From Phoronis australis (lineage: Eukaryota > Phoronida > Phoronidae): a DNA stretch of 64,000 nt. Under the pieces are notes generated by a model, which was given only the letters and a program-made list of their open reading frames with translations, made no database searches and was not told the DNA's origin. Each line of letters begins with the position of its first letter. Position 1 is the first letter of the stretch. The DNA is taken from the NCBI GenBank assembly GCA_002633005.1, contig NMRA01001003.1, positions 1,329-65,328 of the forward strand, written 5' to 3'. The position numbers were made by a program, and so were the translations under genes. Positions 37,201-49,900 of the stretch are shown here, one piece after another.

Positions 37201-40200
37201 GTGCGGCTTTTTTTTCTCATCACCTTTACCCAACATCAGTGGTGCATTATTGACAGGGAGGTGATTATGGGTGGCTTGGTACTGGGCCGCGGCGTTTTAA
37301 ACCTTGCATGCATGTGATTGTGTGGTTTTCGAAAGAAAAGGTTTGAGATCTTGGATGAAATTTGAGCCCAATTTTATAACGATAGGTGGCGTGAATGAAA
37401 AGTTGTCTGTCTTGACCGAAGGCAGGTTTATTAACCCTTTACAGACAGGAATGTGTGAAGCAACGGGTGAAGTAACATAACGGTACCACGGATTCTAAAG
37501 AGAGCGAAATCTGAAAACTGGGTTAAACTTATCTCACTGTAGTTCCCATACGCAATCCAGCAAGAACAAAATCACCCGAGACCTCATTTAGTTGGCTCAG
37601 ACTAATCACCCAATCTTTGCGTCTTAAACAAACTAGTTTTTAGTTGAAATTGCGTATTTGTAAAATATATGGGAAAAGCAATCAATAAAAAGGTTGCCAT
37701 AAGTACTCTTAATTATTTCGAAAACTACTAGTTGTGTGTAGATTTCAGTTTTTGTTTAAAAACCTTCCCAACTGATTTTTATGCCAATAATGAATCTCGC
37801 AATATTTTCCACTTGCGTAGATTCCCGGCCGGCAACACTCACAGGCAGGCCAGAGCTTATCAATACTGCGGTTTGCAAGGTATGGTGCATTTGGTCAGTT
37901 CACGAAAGTCACGCACTGACATTCCTGCACTGATCCCAAACACCTCACAACAGACACGCGATAGTTGGCAATTCGGAAGTACAAACGGCAATGTGTGAAC
38001 CAATGCGCAAACCAACGTATGAACCAATGATGTCCGAACCAACGTGCTAAGCATCTTATGAACGAACATGCGAACCAATGTGTGAACCAATGTTCGAACC
38101 AGCGTGTGAACTAACGTGTAAACCATGCGCGCACCCAGGAGGGGCTCATTAGGCGAAGTGGGAAAAAGTCCGCCTCAGAGAAACAAAAACTCCGGAAAAG
38201 TAGAAAGCAAGACATAAGTCCACTAAAAACGTCGAAACTACCAAAATTCGGCAAATGCACAATTCATAGCTGTGAACATACCCCTGAATCTTAGTAAAAG
38301 GTCAAAATTCTCAAAAATTCGAGCCCCCTCACTTTTTAGGCTTGGTGCGAGCATGTGAACCAATGTGCTAACCAACGCGTGAGCCAATATGCGAACCAAT
38401 GGTTCCGGAAAGAACGGATGAAAGGCAGCGAACAATTATTTTTGACGAATAAACTTGTTATGGCTTTATGTCCAACATTTTCAAAAACGCTAACCTGTTT
38501 CATTCGTTGTGACAGTAACATTTCCGTCGTCGACACCATATCCACCTGTAGACGTAGTGTTTCCAGTGGTCGCTCTTGTGAACGTCATAGCAGTCATAAG
38601 ATCGGACCAAGAAGATTCTGTCGAAACACCGAGAAGAGTCGCGTTGTCCACGCGTATCTTTGTAACAACAGAATTTTTAGTCGTTGTTTGAGCCATCGAC
38701 TCATCACCTGATCTCGACTCAGACGTCGTTGTTGTCCTGGCAACTACAGAATCTGTTGTTACAGTGGAATACTCCCCAGTAGCGTTAACAGTCTCGTTGG
38801 TAACGTTCTTTGACACGGTCACTGCAGCTGACGGCGGGACTGGAGTTATTTCACTTGACGTACTTGTACTTCGTGTTGTAGAATTTTTTTCTGAGAACAG
38901 TTGTTTACGCATCTCGACTGAAACAAAAAGTGAAAATTGGTTGATAAAAGTTGTCTTCAACACTCAAACATTCAACGCTGAACGTTTTTATGCATATGAT
39001 ATCATTGTTTTAAAAATTTGAACAATTGTGCTTGTGAAGTGTATTAAATTTTATATAGAACCCTACTTGCTGCGTGTCACGAAAATCCGTCAGGGACGCA
39101 AAGCACTAAGGTTCCCAGTAGGAGGCACAGCGGCAATCGGATCCTTCCCAAACTCATCGTCATCCGTTGTCACGATTGTAAACTTTAACAAAGATCATGC
39201 ACGAGGTTTGGGGGACACTGGGGACAATGAAAGGAAATTCCACCGATCACTGAATCGAAATATCTCGGTTAGGCTACATTTATTCGGCGCTGATCACTTG
39301 TAAATGTCATTAACCAATCACCCATAGACATCTTCCCTTGCAACATTGTTGTTCAAATAAGTTAAAATTGTATACTGTAAAGCTTCTAATAGAAGCCGGG
39401 AGTCAATGCATGCTGAAATTAATAAAGGCCGGGTCTCTTATATAAGCCACCTCTAAACCATACGACCTAGAGCTGATGGCTGGCAAAGGCGAATTTTTTC
39501 GTTATTATCGTACGATATCATGTGCTGGCCTGCCGTGAGAGTAAAACAAATAAACGCCGGGTCCCAAATGACCGCCTCGCTCTAACAGAGGTCGGGTCTC
39601 ATGGAGCACGTCTGTAAAAAAAAATCCCGGCTACTAAGACTCAGTTACCTGAATATTTTGGTTCACGAAGAATACTTTTCACTGGCGCAGACTTAACGCC
39701 ATTTTAAGGTACATGTAAGGGGTATTTCGCCACTGTTTTAGTTGTGGACCTAAATATATTGAATACTTAACCGAATTAGTGCTTAAGAGTTTGAACTGGT
39801 ACCATGCTTATACAATCCTGAATTTTCGCCGAATGAACCAGCAACTCAACTCACAAGCTATGCGTGTATGTGCCATTTTTGAATTCAAAATTTTGAGGTT
39901 GGCTAATGCAACCCCAATGAAGCGTATTCGGGAGTCGCTAATGGTTTACGTTATTACAGTTCGTAACCTAAGTCAAAACCTATCATGGAAGGAATATTAC
40001 GACTATAGCTATTTTATGAGCTGTTAATAGCAGTTTATTTCGGTTTTGAGATTATTGGCATCTAAATACTGAGGAATGAAAATCTAACAAGAGTACACTA
40101 CAGATCTTAACGACGCTTCAGACGGTGGACGGTCCAAAATATAAATATGCCTATAATACGTTGGATTCTCATCCACTCTCGACAATATAACATTTCATCT

Positions 40201-40617
40201 TTCTCAAATTGAGCTGTAGAAATAAAGTCAAATTACTACAGGTCAAGTCGAAAGTAAGCAACAAATTCACGGTTGAATTAAAACTTACCTGTGCTAGAAT
40301 TTTGTAAGGTGTCATTTAGAGGCAACAATTCGGCTGGTTGAAAAACTGAAAACGAGATAACATCAAAATGGGTATTCAACTTTGTAAATTATTTCCTTAC
40401 AACACATAAAACTACCAAGTAGATCCACTACTTTTTTCAAAAATGGATCCATAATATGGATTTTAAACGGAGGCCTCCGTCACGTCAATTTTTTACAGTA
40501 AGCTTAGCGACGGTATTCCTAACGCTTTATCTAGTAATGGAGAATGGTGACAAAATCAAACTCACCTGAATAAAACACGACTATTAGCTGTAACACAGTG
40601 GTGATGGAAGCCGCCAT
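34256..40617 (-). CDS. Secreted, probably GPI-anchored protein with mucin-like stalk and 12-cysteine domain (unnamed)
   Basis: Seven exons reconstructed on the minus strand: 40617-40566, 40345-40289, 38917-38495, 36927-36807, 36406-36291, 35135-34991 and 34472-34256. Phases 1,1,1,2,1,2 chain exactly, giving 376 residues with TAA at 34256. MAASITTVLQLIVVFYS is a clear signal peptide. Residues about 37-177 (a single exon) are rich in Thr/Ser with several N-glycosylation sequons (NVTNET, NAT, NTT, NVT), a mucin-like stalk. Residues about 178-349 hold twelve cysteines spread through helical sequence (TCTENITSEC, SAECRQSVATC, YLCGRGY, NVKCFDNN, RCLKGY, RMC, VTC, SWC, HRC), enough for six disulphides. 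A hydrophobic run at about 356-372 ends four residues before the stop, as in GPI-attachment signals. It distantly recalls nematode T20D4.11-like/DUF19 domains, but I do not claim homology. Its function is unknown; the cell surface is the likely location. Confidence 0.8.
35386..35520 (+). mobile_element. tRNA-derived SINE remnant
   Basis: GGTGACTTGGTCAG resembles an A-box head, and CGCGGGCTCGAATCC is a good B box with flanking complementarity (GGCTGCGACC / GGTCGCGGG). About 55 bp of extra sequence separates the two halves, so this is a broken SINE head rather than a tRNA gene. It lies in an intron of the surface-protein gene. Confidence 0.45.
35905..36045. repeat. Fold-back hairpin
   Basis: The arms CGATAGCTGAGCTGAAAGCT...CACGTCAAGG (35919-35948) and their inverted copy (35997-36026) differ at only a few positions and flank a ~48 bp loop. 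Weaker pairing extends outward on both sides. It lies in an intron of the surface-protein gene; no coding. Confidence 0.75.
37995..38405. repeat. GAACCAATGT minisatellite, interrupted
   Basis: Degenerate 12 bp units (GTGAACCAATGT, GCGAACCAATG, GTGCTAACCAAC) fill about 37995-38123 and 38352-38405. The block between them is a MITE (38124-38355). The array lies in the intron upstream of the exon at 36927. Confidence 0.8.
38124..38355 (+). mobile_element. MITE family C, copy 2 (232 bp)
   Basis: Begins CATGCGCGCACCC and ends GGTGCGAGCATG, an inverted pair. The interior matches 27259-27485 along its length. It is inserted inside the GAACCAATGT minisatellite, splitting it. Confidence 0.75.
39075..39240 (+). 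repeat. Family A fragment
   Basis: Matches the internal unit of the hairpin-ended family: CAGTAGGAGGCACAGCGG, an ATCGGATCC block, CATCCGTTGTCACGATT and an AACAAAGATCATG... tail. Truncated before the terminal hairpin. Confidence 0.5.
39390..39640. repeat. Degenerate GCCGGGTCTC repeats
   Basis: Four or five spaced units resemble AATAAAGGCCGGGTCTC, for example near 39397, 39425, 39555 and 39592. Non-coding, in an intron of the surface-protein gene. Confidence 0.45.
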
Positions 40618-43600
40618 TGTAGCTTTTTTCAAGGTCTCACGTTACCTAATAATGCCGGAAATCTGTCACCTTTTGCATCATTGCCAATGCTCAAGCCAAT
40701 GACCTTCAAATCCCTAACAGCTATCTGTTCGAGCCCCATACGTTCAAAGTAATAAAAATGTCCAAAAGAGCATTCTTACGAAACACATTATGGTTGCCTA
40801 GCGATGCACGTTGTCAGGTTATTGAAGGGCTATTGATATTATTACAAACATCAACAAGTACCACTCCTGTCGTGCTGATTTGTTTCTTTCGTGTATCATC
40901 GCTGGGCTGTCAAAATTTGTCATCGCCAGTATCTTAATATCCGTGATCATTGTTAACATTAGTTCCCATCATGGTCACCATCATCAGTTGACACGGTCAC
41001 GTGACATGGTCACCATAGTTGACATCACTTCACCCTCACCATCACAGTTATCACGATCAACATTATCATTAACATCGTCTTCATAGTTGACATCACACCA
41101 CTGTCTCATTGTCACAACAAAAACACTCCTCATAAAGAAAATAATATCCTTCTGTTGTTCAAAATTACGACTAGAGCAACGCCGAACTTTATTCGCCCAC
41201 CGTCAATGTTTGCATCGCATAGATCGCAGATATAAAGGATGATTACAATTTCAAACATTCCCACTAAAGAGAGCCTCTAGGGGGTGCATAACGAGTCAGC
41301 AATGCTCTCCTCAATAGTAACACACCTGCCAAGATCGTAAAGAAATAAAACTAGGTCCAAAACTCGTTGTTTTCCGTTATCAGGTTAACAGAAATACGCT
41401 TCCAAATTTCACAAACAATCTGCAGGAGTTTAAAAGAAAGAGCTGCGGAAGCGGAAAAAAAAACAGAACTACCATAAGTAGTCGAAATTGTTCAAAAATC
41501 ATTCTCAGCTATGCTCTACCCAGTACGAACACAAATACCAATTTTCACGATTCTTAGAGTGGTTTGGACGCTGGCGAGATGGACGCCAAAAACAGATTCG
41601 AAATAACAAAACGGCCACAAGGATGTGTACGTCATGTCAAATCTATTTGAAATTGAGATGGTGTCGTCGTCTCTTATATTAGATACCTATTTGCTAAATT
41701 TCATAAAAATAGGTCAAAGAACTCCAAAGATACAGAGGAAAACAGGGAAAATTGACACCAGGGGTCACAACGGTAGTCGAACCCGTCTGAAAATTGTGAT
41801 CGTCCGTTGTCACGTTCCTATAAATACACTTAACAAATTCAATAAAGACCCTGTTAAGGGTTTAGGAGATGAAGTCACCAACGCAAAAACCTAACTGCCA
41901 CTAGGATGCGGCACAGAAGCTGGAGTCATCCGAAAATCATCATCAGCCGTCCTATCCCCTGTAGGAACATATATGCCAATGTTCATAATCATCCTTAAAG
42001 TGGTTTGGTTGATAGAGGGGAGGACACCAAAAGCAGACTAGAAAACAGTAAGAAGTGTCTACTTGGGAAAATACGTCGAATCCATCAAAAAACAAGAAGA
42101 TAGATACTTATTGCCAATTATATGAAAATTTATTAAGGTACTCCGAAGATACAGAGGTAAACGTAAAAAACTAAAATTGTCACAAGAGGGCACACGAGAA
42201 GATAGGTCCTAAAATTGGCTCATGACATCCAATCCATAAAAGGAATATACCAGCAAAATCTCATGAACATATATCTAAGGGTTTTGGAGATACAGCAGCA
42301 GACACCAGAAGGACATGGATGATGTCATAATGTGCCCACATATTAATATGTGAGAACTTAAAAATACAACAAACACTTAGATAATATCAATTTATTGAAT
42401 TACCTGAAGAGTGATTCTCAACATCAGTCAAAAACACTCTTCCTTCAATGATGAAAGACCATGGGATGCTTAAGGACTAAAAAATACTGAAGATCTGATC
42501 TGTTAAGAAAAAAGTGTTCAATGGAAAGACAAACTTGAGTAATGACACTTAAATCTACCTGGAAAATAAATACCGCAATTTTGCTTTCTGAATTAAGAAA
42601 CAGTGTGCCACAGTAATGAACCAGTAAAATGACAAAATAATACAACTTTACCTAAACCTACATAGACTTAACAACAGTAGTTACATAACCAATACAAAGA
42701 CATGACAACGATCAGCACAATTCTTTCCTTAATATACATGCTAAAGCTATACTTAATTACTCCTGAGTAGGAAATTGTCAATTAGGATTTTTATTACAAC
42801 CACAAAGAACATATTAAGGAAATAGACATATAGACTTAGTAAGTAAATTACATGCCCTCTGCCCTTCCTGGGGCTGTTTTCGGGATGAACTTCCATCTTT
42901 AGTTATTAATCAAACAGTTGATAGTGCATTGTGCAACTGTAAAACAAATCAAGTTTTTCAAAAAACAAACAATGATTCTGCCACCAAAAGGCCATCAGAC
43001 TTACATGCCCAAAATTACTGTGAGACTACATAAAACAACGAAAGAAAAAACAAAAATGGGAGATCCTATAGTGTTCTCTAAGCTATAAAAACATGCAAAG
43101 AAAACAGTTGGGATAAACTAAAAAGCTCTTCAGACCATATGTAACAAAGAGTAGCACCATCACATCTGACATTTAGAACTGAAGCAAGCTTAGTAACTAC
43201 AGCAGTTACCCAGTAAAGACGCAATGAAATATCAAATAGACTCTTTACATTAATAGATACTTTGATGGAACACTATGAACCTATGTGATGAACTAACTTA
43301 AACAGAATCTAAGCTTTTTGCAGACCTCCCACATCACATTTTTACATATTAATTTAATGCTGAGATTTAGTACTTTGGAAAGACAACTTTATATCATGGT
43401 TTCAACAAACTACATTTTTTTTCGAAAATGTTTTCCAGTTTCGTAAAAAAACTTTTTTACCCCAAAATTTCACCACGACCTTCAATACTCCTTTCTTCCT
43501 TTAAAACAGCTGTAAACACACCTTCTGTCCAAGAAGCAAGTTTTTTAACTTAGATCACTTAGCCATACAAAATAAGTAAACGTATTCCTTTCTCAGACAA

Positions 43601-43905
43601 GAATCAATTTCTGGGTTTGCAAACAACTGACAGTTTGTTATTCCTTGAGATCATGTATGTCTAAAGGAACAACAACTGTCAGTTCTTTTGAAGCAAGTTC
43701 GAATCAACTCCAATTTGACTAAGGAAAATTTTGAAATCAATTTCATAATCGTAAGTGGTCTAAACCAGGAAGACAGGTTCATAGACGCATTAAGTGAAAG
43801 GGTGCATTATATTTCTCCCTTTTCCAAACACCAATCAGTGGAGTCAAAGACAATCCAAGTTGTTATGCTTGTGGATCAGGACAAACTGTATACAGCTGGA
43901 ATGAG
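40618..43905. other. Region between HELQ 3' end and surface-protein 5' end
   Basis: No exon was found. It contains CATCA-rich low-complexity sequence (about 40940-41100), a family A element (41180-42356) and the presumed HELQ 3' UTR. On the minus strand an AATAAA lies at 42396-42391. The surface-protein promoter should lie just right of 40617, but no TATA or initiator element stands out. Confidence 0.4.
41180..42356 (+). mobile_element. Family A element ending in the terminal hairpin
   Basis: The start (TTTGCATCGCATAGATCGCAG...TTCCCACTAAAGAGAG) matches the copy at 59500. Internal units repeat AAATTTCATGAAAAT, AGGTACTCCGAAGATACAGA and a GAGGGCACACGAG box. The end is GATGTCATAATGTGCCCACA followed by TATTAATATGTG (hairpin 42331-42356). 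No ORF of transposase type. Confidence 0.65.
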
Positions 43906-46900
43906 TCACGTGAACAAATATTGACCATCCTCTTCCTGTGAGAAGCCAACACTTTCGACAGTACTGACCTGCGAATCCACTTGACTGGGACTATTAACTG
44001 CTATTAGTTGAGGAATGAGTGGTGCCGTCAAAATATCCGCCTCTTCTCTCAGGGACTCAGCTGCCTCTTTAATCATTAACTGCAATAATTACAAGCAATG
44101 GTATACTTGGTAAAAATAGAAGTGAGTTCCATTCTTTGAGAATGTGCCGAACATGGCAGAAAGAATAGTAAGACAGTTACAGTGAAGTATCAGTTTGACA
44201 CGCGTTACTCGTTTCAGACACAAAACTGTGTTTTTTGAAAAACGTTACCACCAGACAACAATGCCACCTATTGTTATACAGACACTAGACCTACTTTTGG
44301 AGTAACACAACGGACATACACAAAATGCTAACAAAATACGATGCCCCAGGAATAACCATAACAAAAAGTGTAACTGGAAATGGATCCAGTCTTTGCATTT
44401 AGCGTAATAGCAAACCTTAACTGTTTTGAAAATAATAGGTGAAACAAAACGCATGTGGTTAGTAGCGCAAGCAGTTGCCACTTAATCAAAAAATTTTAAA
44501 TGGAAATTGGTGCTCATGTAAGCATGAGTGTTAACCCGAACTTTGACCGTATAACAGTGACTTAATATCTGTCAATGAAAACATTTTATTACGATAGAAT
44601 AATGGACATTGATTCTCATCAATCATTAAGTATTATCAATTCACCACGTGGACATCATTATTTCCTAACAACAGTTCAACCACGGTAAAAATTTACCACA
44701 CGTTTGGACCAGTGGAAAATTAATTATTGATCCAGGACTGAGATTATACCAAATTTTAGAAATAGTTAATACTGGCCGTCCTACATTCAATAATTATGAC
44801 CTAAGACAAACAATCATTTCCGTGACATTACACAATAGCAAGATGCATGATAATGTTGCACTGGTAACCATATTCCACAATTTTATGAACTGGCAAGCCT
44901 ATTTTCAGACTCTGTTGATACCAAAACACAGTGTCCGATATTTAAAAAATGTGATGGCCCTATCTTCAGAATGAAGAAAATCCAATTCTGACATCTCAAA
45001 TTTTAGAAATTGTCCCTAACTGGAGAATTTTTACTGTAACCAACAAGCGCATTTTTACACTGGGCAGGCAACAACCAGCAGATCAAGTAGATAAAGTATA
45101 GCAATTAGTCTGTCTGTTTGTGTTGATCATCACTACTCCAAATTAGTGAAGAGGAATTAACAAACAGGTATAATGTATGGTGCAGCTTAACCCTGGAACA
45201 ATGAACTGACTTGCCCAAGGTCTGATAGCACCAAAAAATCATGCATTCGAATGATGGTATCAAAATATAGAAAAACTTAGTCAAATACTGGAATTTGATT
45301 ACTTGAGCTAGCAACATTGCGTCAGTAACTTGCGGACTTCACCATGGCTAATGGTGTTACTATCGTTCTGGCCAAAATGTGACATTTTAACCATTGAAGT
45401 GGCATTGAGGTCAAGACGCAGTGTCATCATTTTGTTAAAATGCCACCTATTGGTCAGAACAATAGTAACAAAACTAGCCAAGCTGAAGTCCGTGAGAGAC
45501 AGATGCAACGTCGCTAACTCAAGTAAGCAAATTACAGTTTTTGACTTAATTTTTTTCTATATTTTGATACCTCAACTGTATATTTCAGAACTTTCATGCT
45601 TTTACCAATGATGGTATTAAACACAAGTCTTGAAATGACCATTTCTATTTTTTACTACCTTTGTAGGAATAATCTATTTCTTCTATGTACTACACAGTCT
45701 TGGAATGTCCAGTTGCCTCAAAGTAGCCTTACAAACTAGCCATGTCAAAAAAATTGCGATTTGTAATTTTTCCCACATTTGCCCGTCATTTCTCAGGCAA
45801 CATAAACTCTCCTGCCTGAAGCGTTGTATTCAACAGCACAGAAACAAAGTGCACCACCTACAACAAAGTAGCTCTTTAACAATATCCTACAGTGTGTCGC
45901 CCCTAAATAGACTTCAGTTCCTCTATGAATGAACATGTACATTATGTGGGAGCATATAAAATAAAGAGAGTAAACCAAGAATGAGAGGAATAAGAGGGGT
46001 ACCTAACAGATGACCTCTTCCTCATCGGAAGGCTGATCACTGACAAAGCTGAAAGATCAAATATTTAAGACTTTTTCAGAACAGTTAGTGTGTTAGTAAC
46101 AACACCATTAAACAGAATACAATTAGTGATTTTAAGGGACACAGTAGATTTGATACACAACTTTGAAATTTTAGTGCAATTATGCTTTCCACTTATTGCT
46201 TCTGGCGGGTGAGAATGAGCGCCACCCATTCATGTAATTTTAATTAATTCCTTCAATATATAATGTTTTTTTGTGCAGTAGACAGTCACCCTGCAAGCAA
46301 TAACCCTATCAAACATGACACAGACTGAAGCATTGGTCAAAACAACAAAATGACTGAAATCAGTCAACTGGTTCTTTAGATATCATCTGGAAACGCTCTT
46401 TCCCTAGACAACACTTATAAAAGACGTTGCCATTAACAAAATAGCCACTACGATGTGCTACAGCAATAGATTCCTGCTCGAAAATTTAATGGTACCACTG
46501 CATTGTCATCAAAAACCTCCTTTCATTGAAATCCTTCACTCGGTTTTCTAAATATCATCCAGAAATGCTCTCACACAAAATGGCCACTAGGCGGCACTGC
46601 AGTGGTCGAATCTGACCGAAAATCAAATAATGCCAGTGCAATTTCATCATATACTTCTGTGTGAACTTTTAATGAAATCAGACATTTGGTTCTTTTGATA
46701 TCATCTAGAAACAACTTTCCCAAACAAAACATGAAAAGCCTTGGTCGTCCACAAAATGCTCACTAGGAGGGGCTACAGCAGTCGAATCCAACCAAAAATT
46801 CAATGGTGTCAGTGCATTGTCATCTTAAACCTCTGTGTCAACTCTCATTGAAATCTGTCACTCGGTTCTCTATATACCACGTCATCCCGGAATGCTCCCA

Positions 46901-49900
46901 CACAAATGGCCACTCGGAGGCCTTGCAGCAGTCGGATTAGTGGCCAAAAATGAAATGATGCTGGCACAATCTTATTGCTTACCACTGTGTCAAGTTTCGA
47001 TAGACTCGGTCAACTGGTTTTTTAGATATCATCCAGAAATGCTCTTCTCCTCAAAACAACACTTTAGAAAGCACCTTGTCGAGAACAAAATGGCCATCAG
47101 GAGGAGCTACATATTATGTCAAATCTGCCTGAAAATTTGATCGCACTGGCGCACTGATATCACACACCTTTGTGTGAAGTTTTATTTAAACCGTCGATCG
47201 GTTCTGTAGATATCGTTCGCTTAAAAATGAAGACACTCCGCTGTTTTTAATTCAAACTCAATTCGAGTCAAAACCTGAGAAGTGTGCAGTCACCAGTGAG
47301 TTTAATGTGCAAACAGTGCTGTTGACTGAGAAAACCGGCAGAAACTGAATTAATGAAATAAAAATAATTGCAACAATTATATGCAGAAACTGTCCAAAGT
47401 CCTGGGTCGTAACCCCTAACGCCTGAGGCATAACTACAAAGGCCTGGATCATGGGACATAACTCCAAAAACTGTAGTCAACCAATGGCCTGGGTCATGAT
47501 CAGAGTGGCTTGAGTCATACGTTCAAAACCTGGGTCATGACCCAAAATGTCTTTGTGATTTATAACCATTAGATACATGCATCAACTGAAACTAAATTAA
47601 AGTGCACAACAGTACATTTACCACAAAGCTGTATAAATAACCCGTTGACACCAAACATGAAAATCAGTTAGTACCAATCAATCAAAACTTTCAAAATGTG
47701 ATTAATGAATGCCACCTCATGATTTACGTGAACAGAACACCTACTAACCTGGGCAGAGACAACAATCTGGTGTGCCATCTTGTGTGAGATTAATATTGCT
47801 TTGACCAGCTCATCAGGGTTGGCTTGAGCGATCAGCTGAACTGTCTTGTAGCCAGCATTGTACAACTGTCTGGCTCTGGCCTGTGAGGAGAAACGATAAC
47901 GCAGTTTTATTAAATTAGTAACATCTGGCTCGAGCCTGTACTAAAAAACAGTAATGCAATTCAAGTCAACAGGTAGTTTAACCATTAGACGACTGAATCT
48001 CGTGAAATAGAGTACCTTGAACTGCAGGGCTGCCAGCCCATTGGGCACATAAACTTTCACACTAAACCCCCAAAATTGGGAGCCAGATGCCATACAGTTG
48101 TGAACCACTTCAGCCCTACTGTTTTGCAGCCGACACAGACTTGAAGAAAAAGTTACACAAACTTGATTTCTCCCCAAAAAGCTACACTGTAGACAATCTT
48201 AAGTGCACAGAAGCTTTCAAAGTAAACTACACAAAATTTGCTGAACTCTTGTTAGACTATGCCCAACTTGAACGAACATCTAGCCAGATTTATTAGGCAG
48301 TTTATTGGCTATTCCACCAACCTGTTTAATACCAGGCAGTTCCATCAACGGGACCAGTTCAGCCATGACACAGTAGGACAGTCTCTTGACAAAGTTACCA
48401 AACAAGTCCTTGTAAGCCCAGAACTCTGAGAGTTCCTGCAAGAATTCAAAACATCAACATCAAGGGTTTAGAAGCTGCATAACATTTTAAAGCTTCTTTA
48501 AACCTAGCTTCAGTCTGACTAAGACCATTTATCGTAAATATAAGCCCAGTATCAGTTTGTTCATAACTCAGATAAGATGTAATTTGTAGGCTTAGGAAGA
48601 AGCGAGTTTGTTATTGCACAGGAGGCGCAACAAGTTGGCCGGCAATGTCGCTAGTTCCTCAGCTGAGAAAAGTGACATTATCCCTTTTTCAGGCAAAAAG
48701 TTATTGCTGGGTGGATAAGATTTCTAGAAGTTAGCTTTGACCAGAATTATAAAACAATCTGTTGCTGTTATTACAAAACAACAACTCTCACCATTCTAAG
48801 CCGGACATTCGGGGAGACCAAGGTCGGTGACTTTACCAATGAAATGTGTTTAAAACATCCAACAACAGTCACAACTGAACTTTTAAAGTCAACAGTTGCC
48901 AGTAAAACATTCTTTTAAATAATAGCACAAACAAAAGGACTAGTGCAAACTCACCTGACAGAAACGCGACACGCATGAAGCACAAGTAGCGGCAGATTGT
49001 AAGAGTGATTGTAGATAGCCACGCGTGACATGGAACTGTTGAGAGATATGCCATATGGACTTCTGCTGCCACAGTTGGTATACCATCAAGGACAAGTAGA
49101 AGCGCTGAACAGCCAGTGCAGAGTAAACCTGTTCAACAAACAACAAGCTATATGCAGTGAGTTTCTCTAGCCTCTTTACAACTCTTTACTTGACAGATAA
49201 ATACAGACAAACTCCGTAACTTTTTTTTCTACTCTGAGTTACTTCAAAATGGATCATTGAACTTTCTTAGACAAATGATGTTGGCTACATCTCACAACCA
49301 TCAACCCAGGGACTTGGCTGATAAAGAGATGAACCATTTGAAAATTGCAGTTGCATTCCTCTCCACAATACCAAAACAAAAGTGAGCTACTCCAAAACGT
49401 TGTTCAGTGGAGACAGATGTATCATTGCTACACATACAACCAACACCACTCAGTTTGATGCAACCCAGCTTTATAGAGTGGAGGGCTCTGAACAGATACA
49501 AGTTGACTGTTACTAATTACGACCATGAGCCAGACATCGTCTAGATAACTTTAACTTACACCAGGTGTACCAGAAACGTTCCAAGATTCAACTGGTTGTA
49601 ATTTCAATTCAGTTTTTCATACGGGAACAGAAACATTTTCTACCTAATAACAATTAGCAGAAGTTTCCAAAACTCGAGTTTTGCAATTATAAAATAGAAG
49701 ATAAAAAACTGGTTGAAAAATAAAATATCATACACTCAAGTGGCAAAAGGAAAAATTAACATGAGCAGTCAGCGGTGAATTAAGATCCCCTTAATAGACC
49801 TTTAAATGGACGAAACTAGGACTTCAAATTTAGTACATTGAGCAACATTTTAACTTTACAACTAAAAAGATTAGACAATTACATGCTACACCTAGTTTTC

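Noticed and set aside
38355-38711. 118-residue plus-strand ORF
   Set aside because: Lies antisense to the mucin-stalk exon (38917-38495), whose splice sites and phase fit the surface-protein gene.
45990-46055. Exon-like segment on the minus strand (TTTCAG acceptor, reading [12 protein letters not shown] then stop) between HELQ exons 47749 and 44079
   Set aside because: In the phase required by the preceding HELQ exon it reads Leu-Cys-Gln-stop. The exon at 44079-43906 matches the HELQ C terminus in phase, so this is at most a rare alternative terminal exon.
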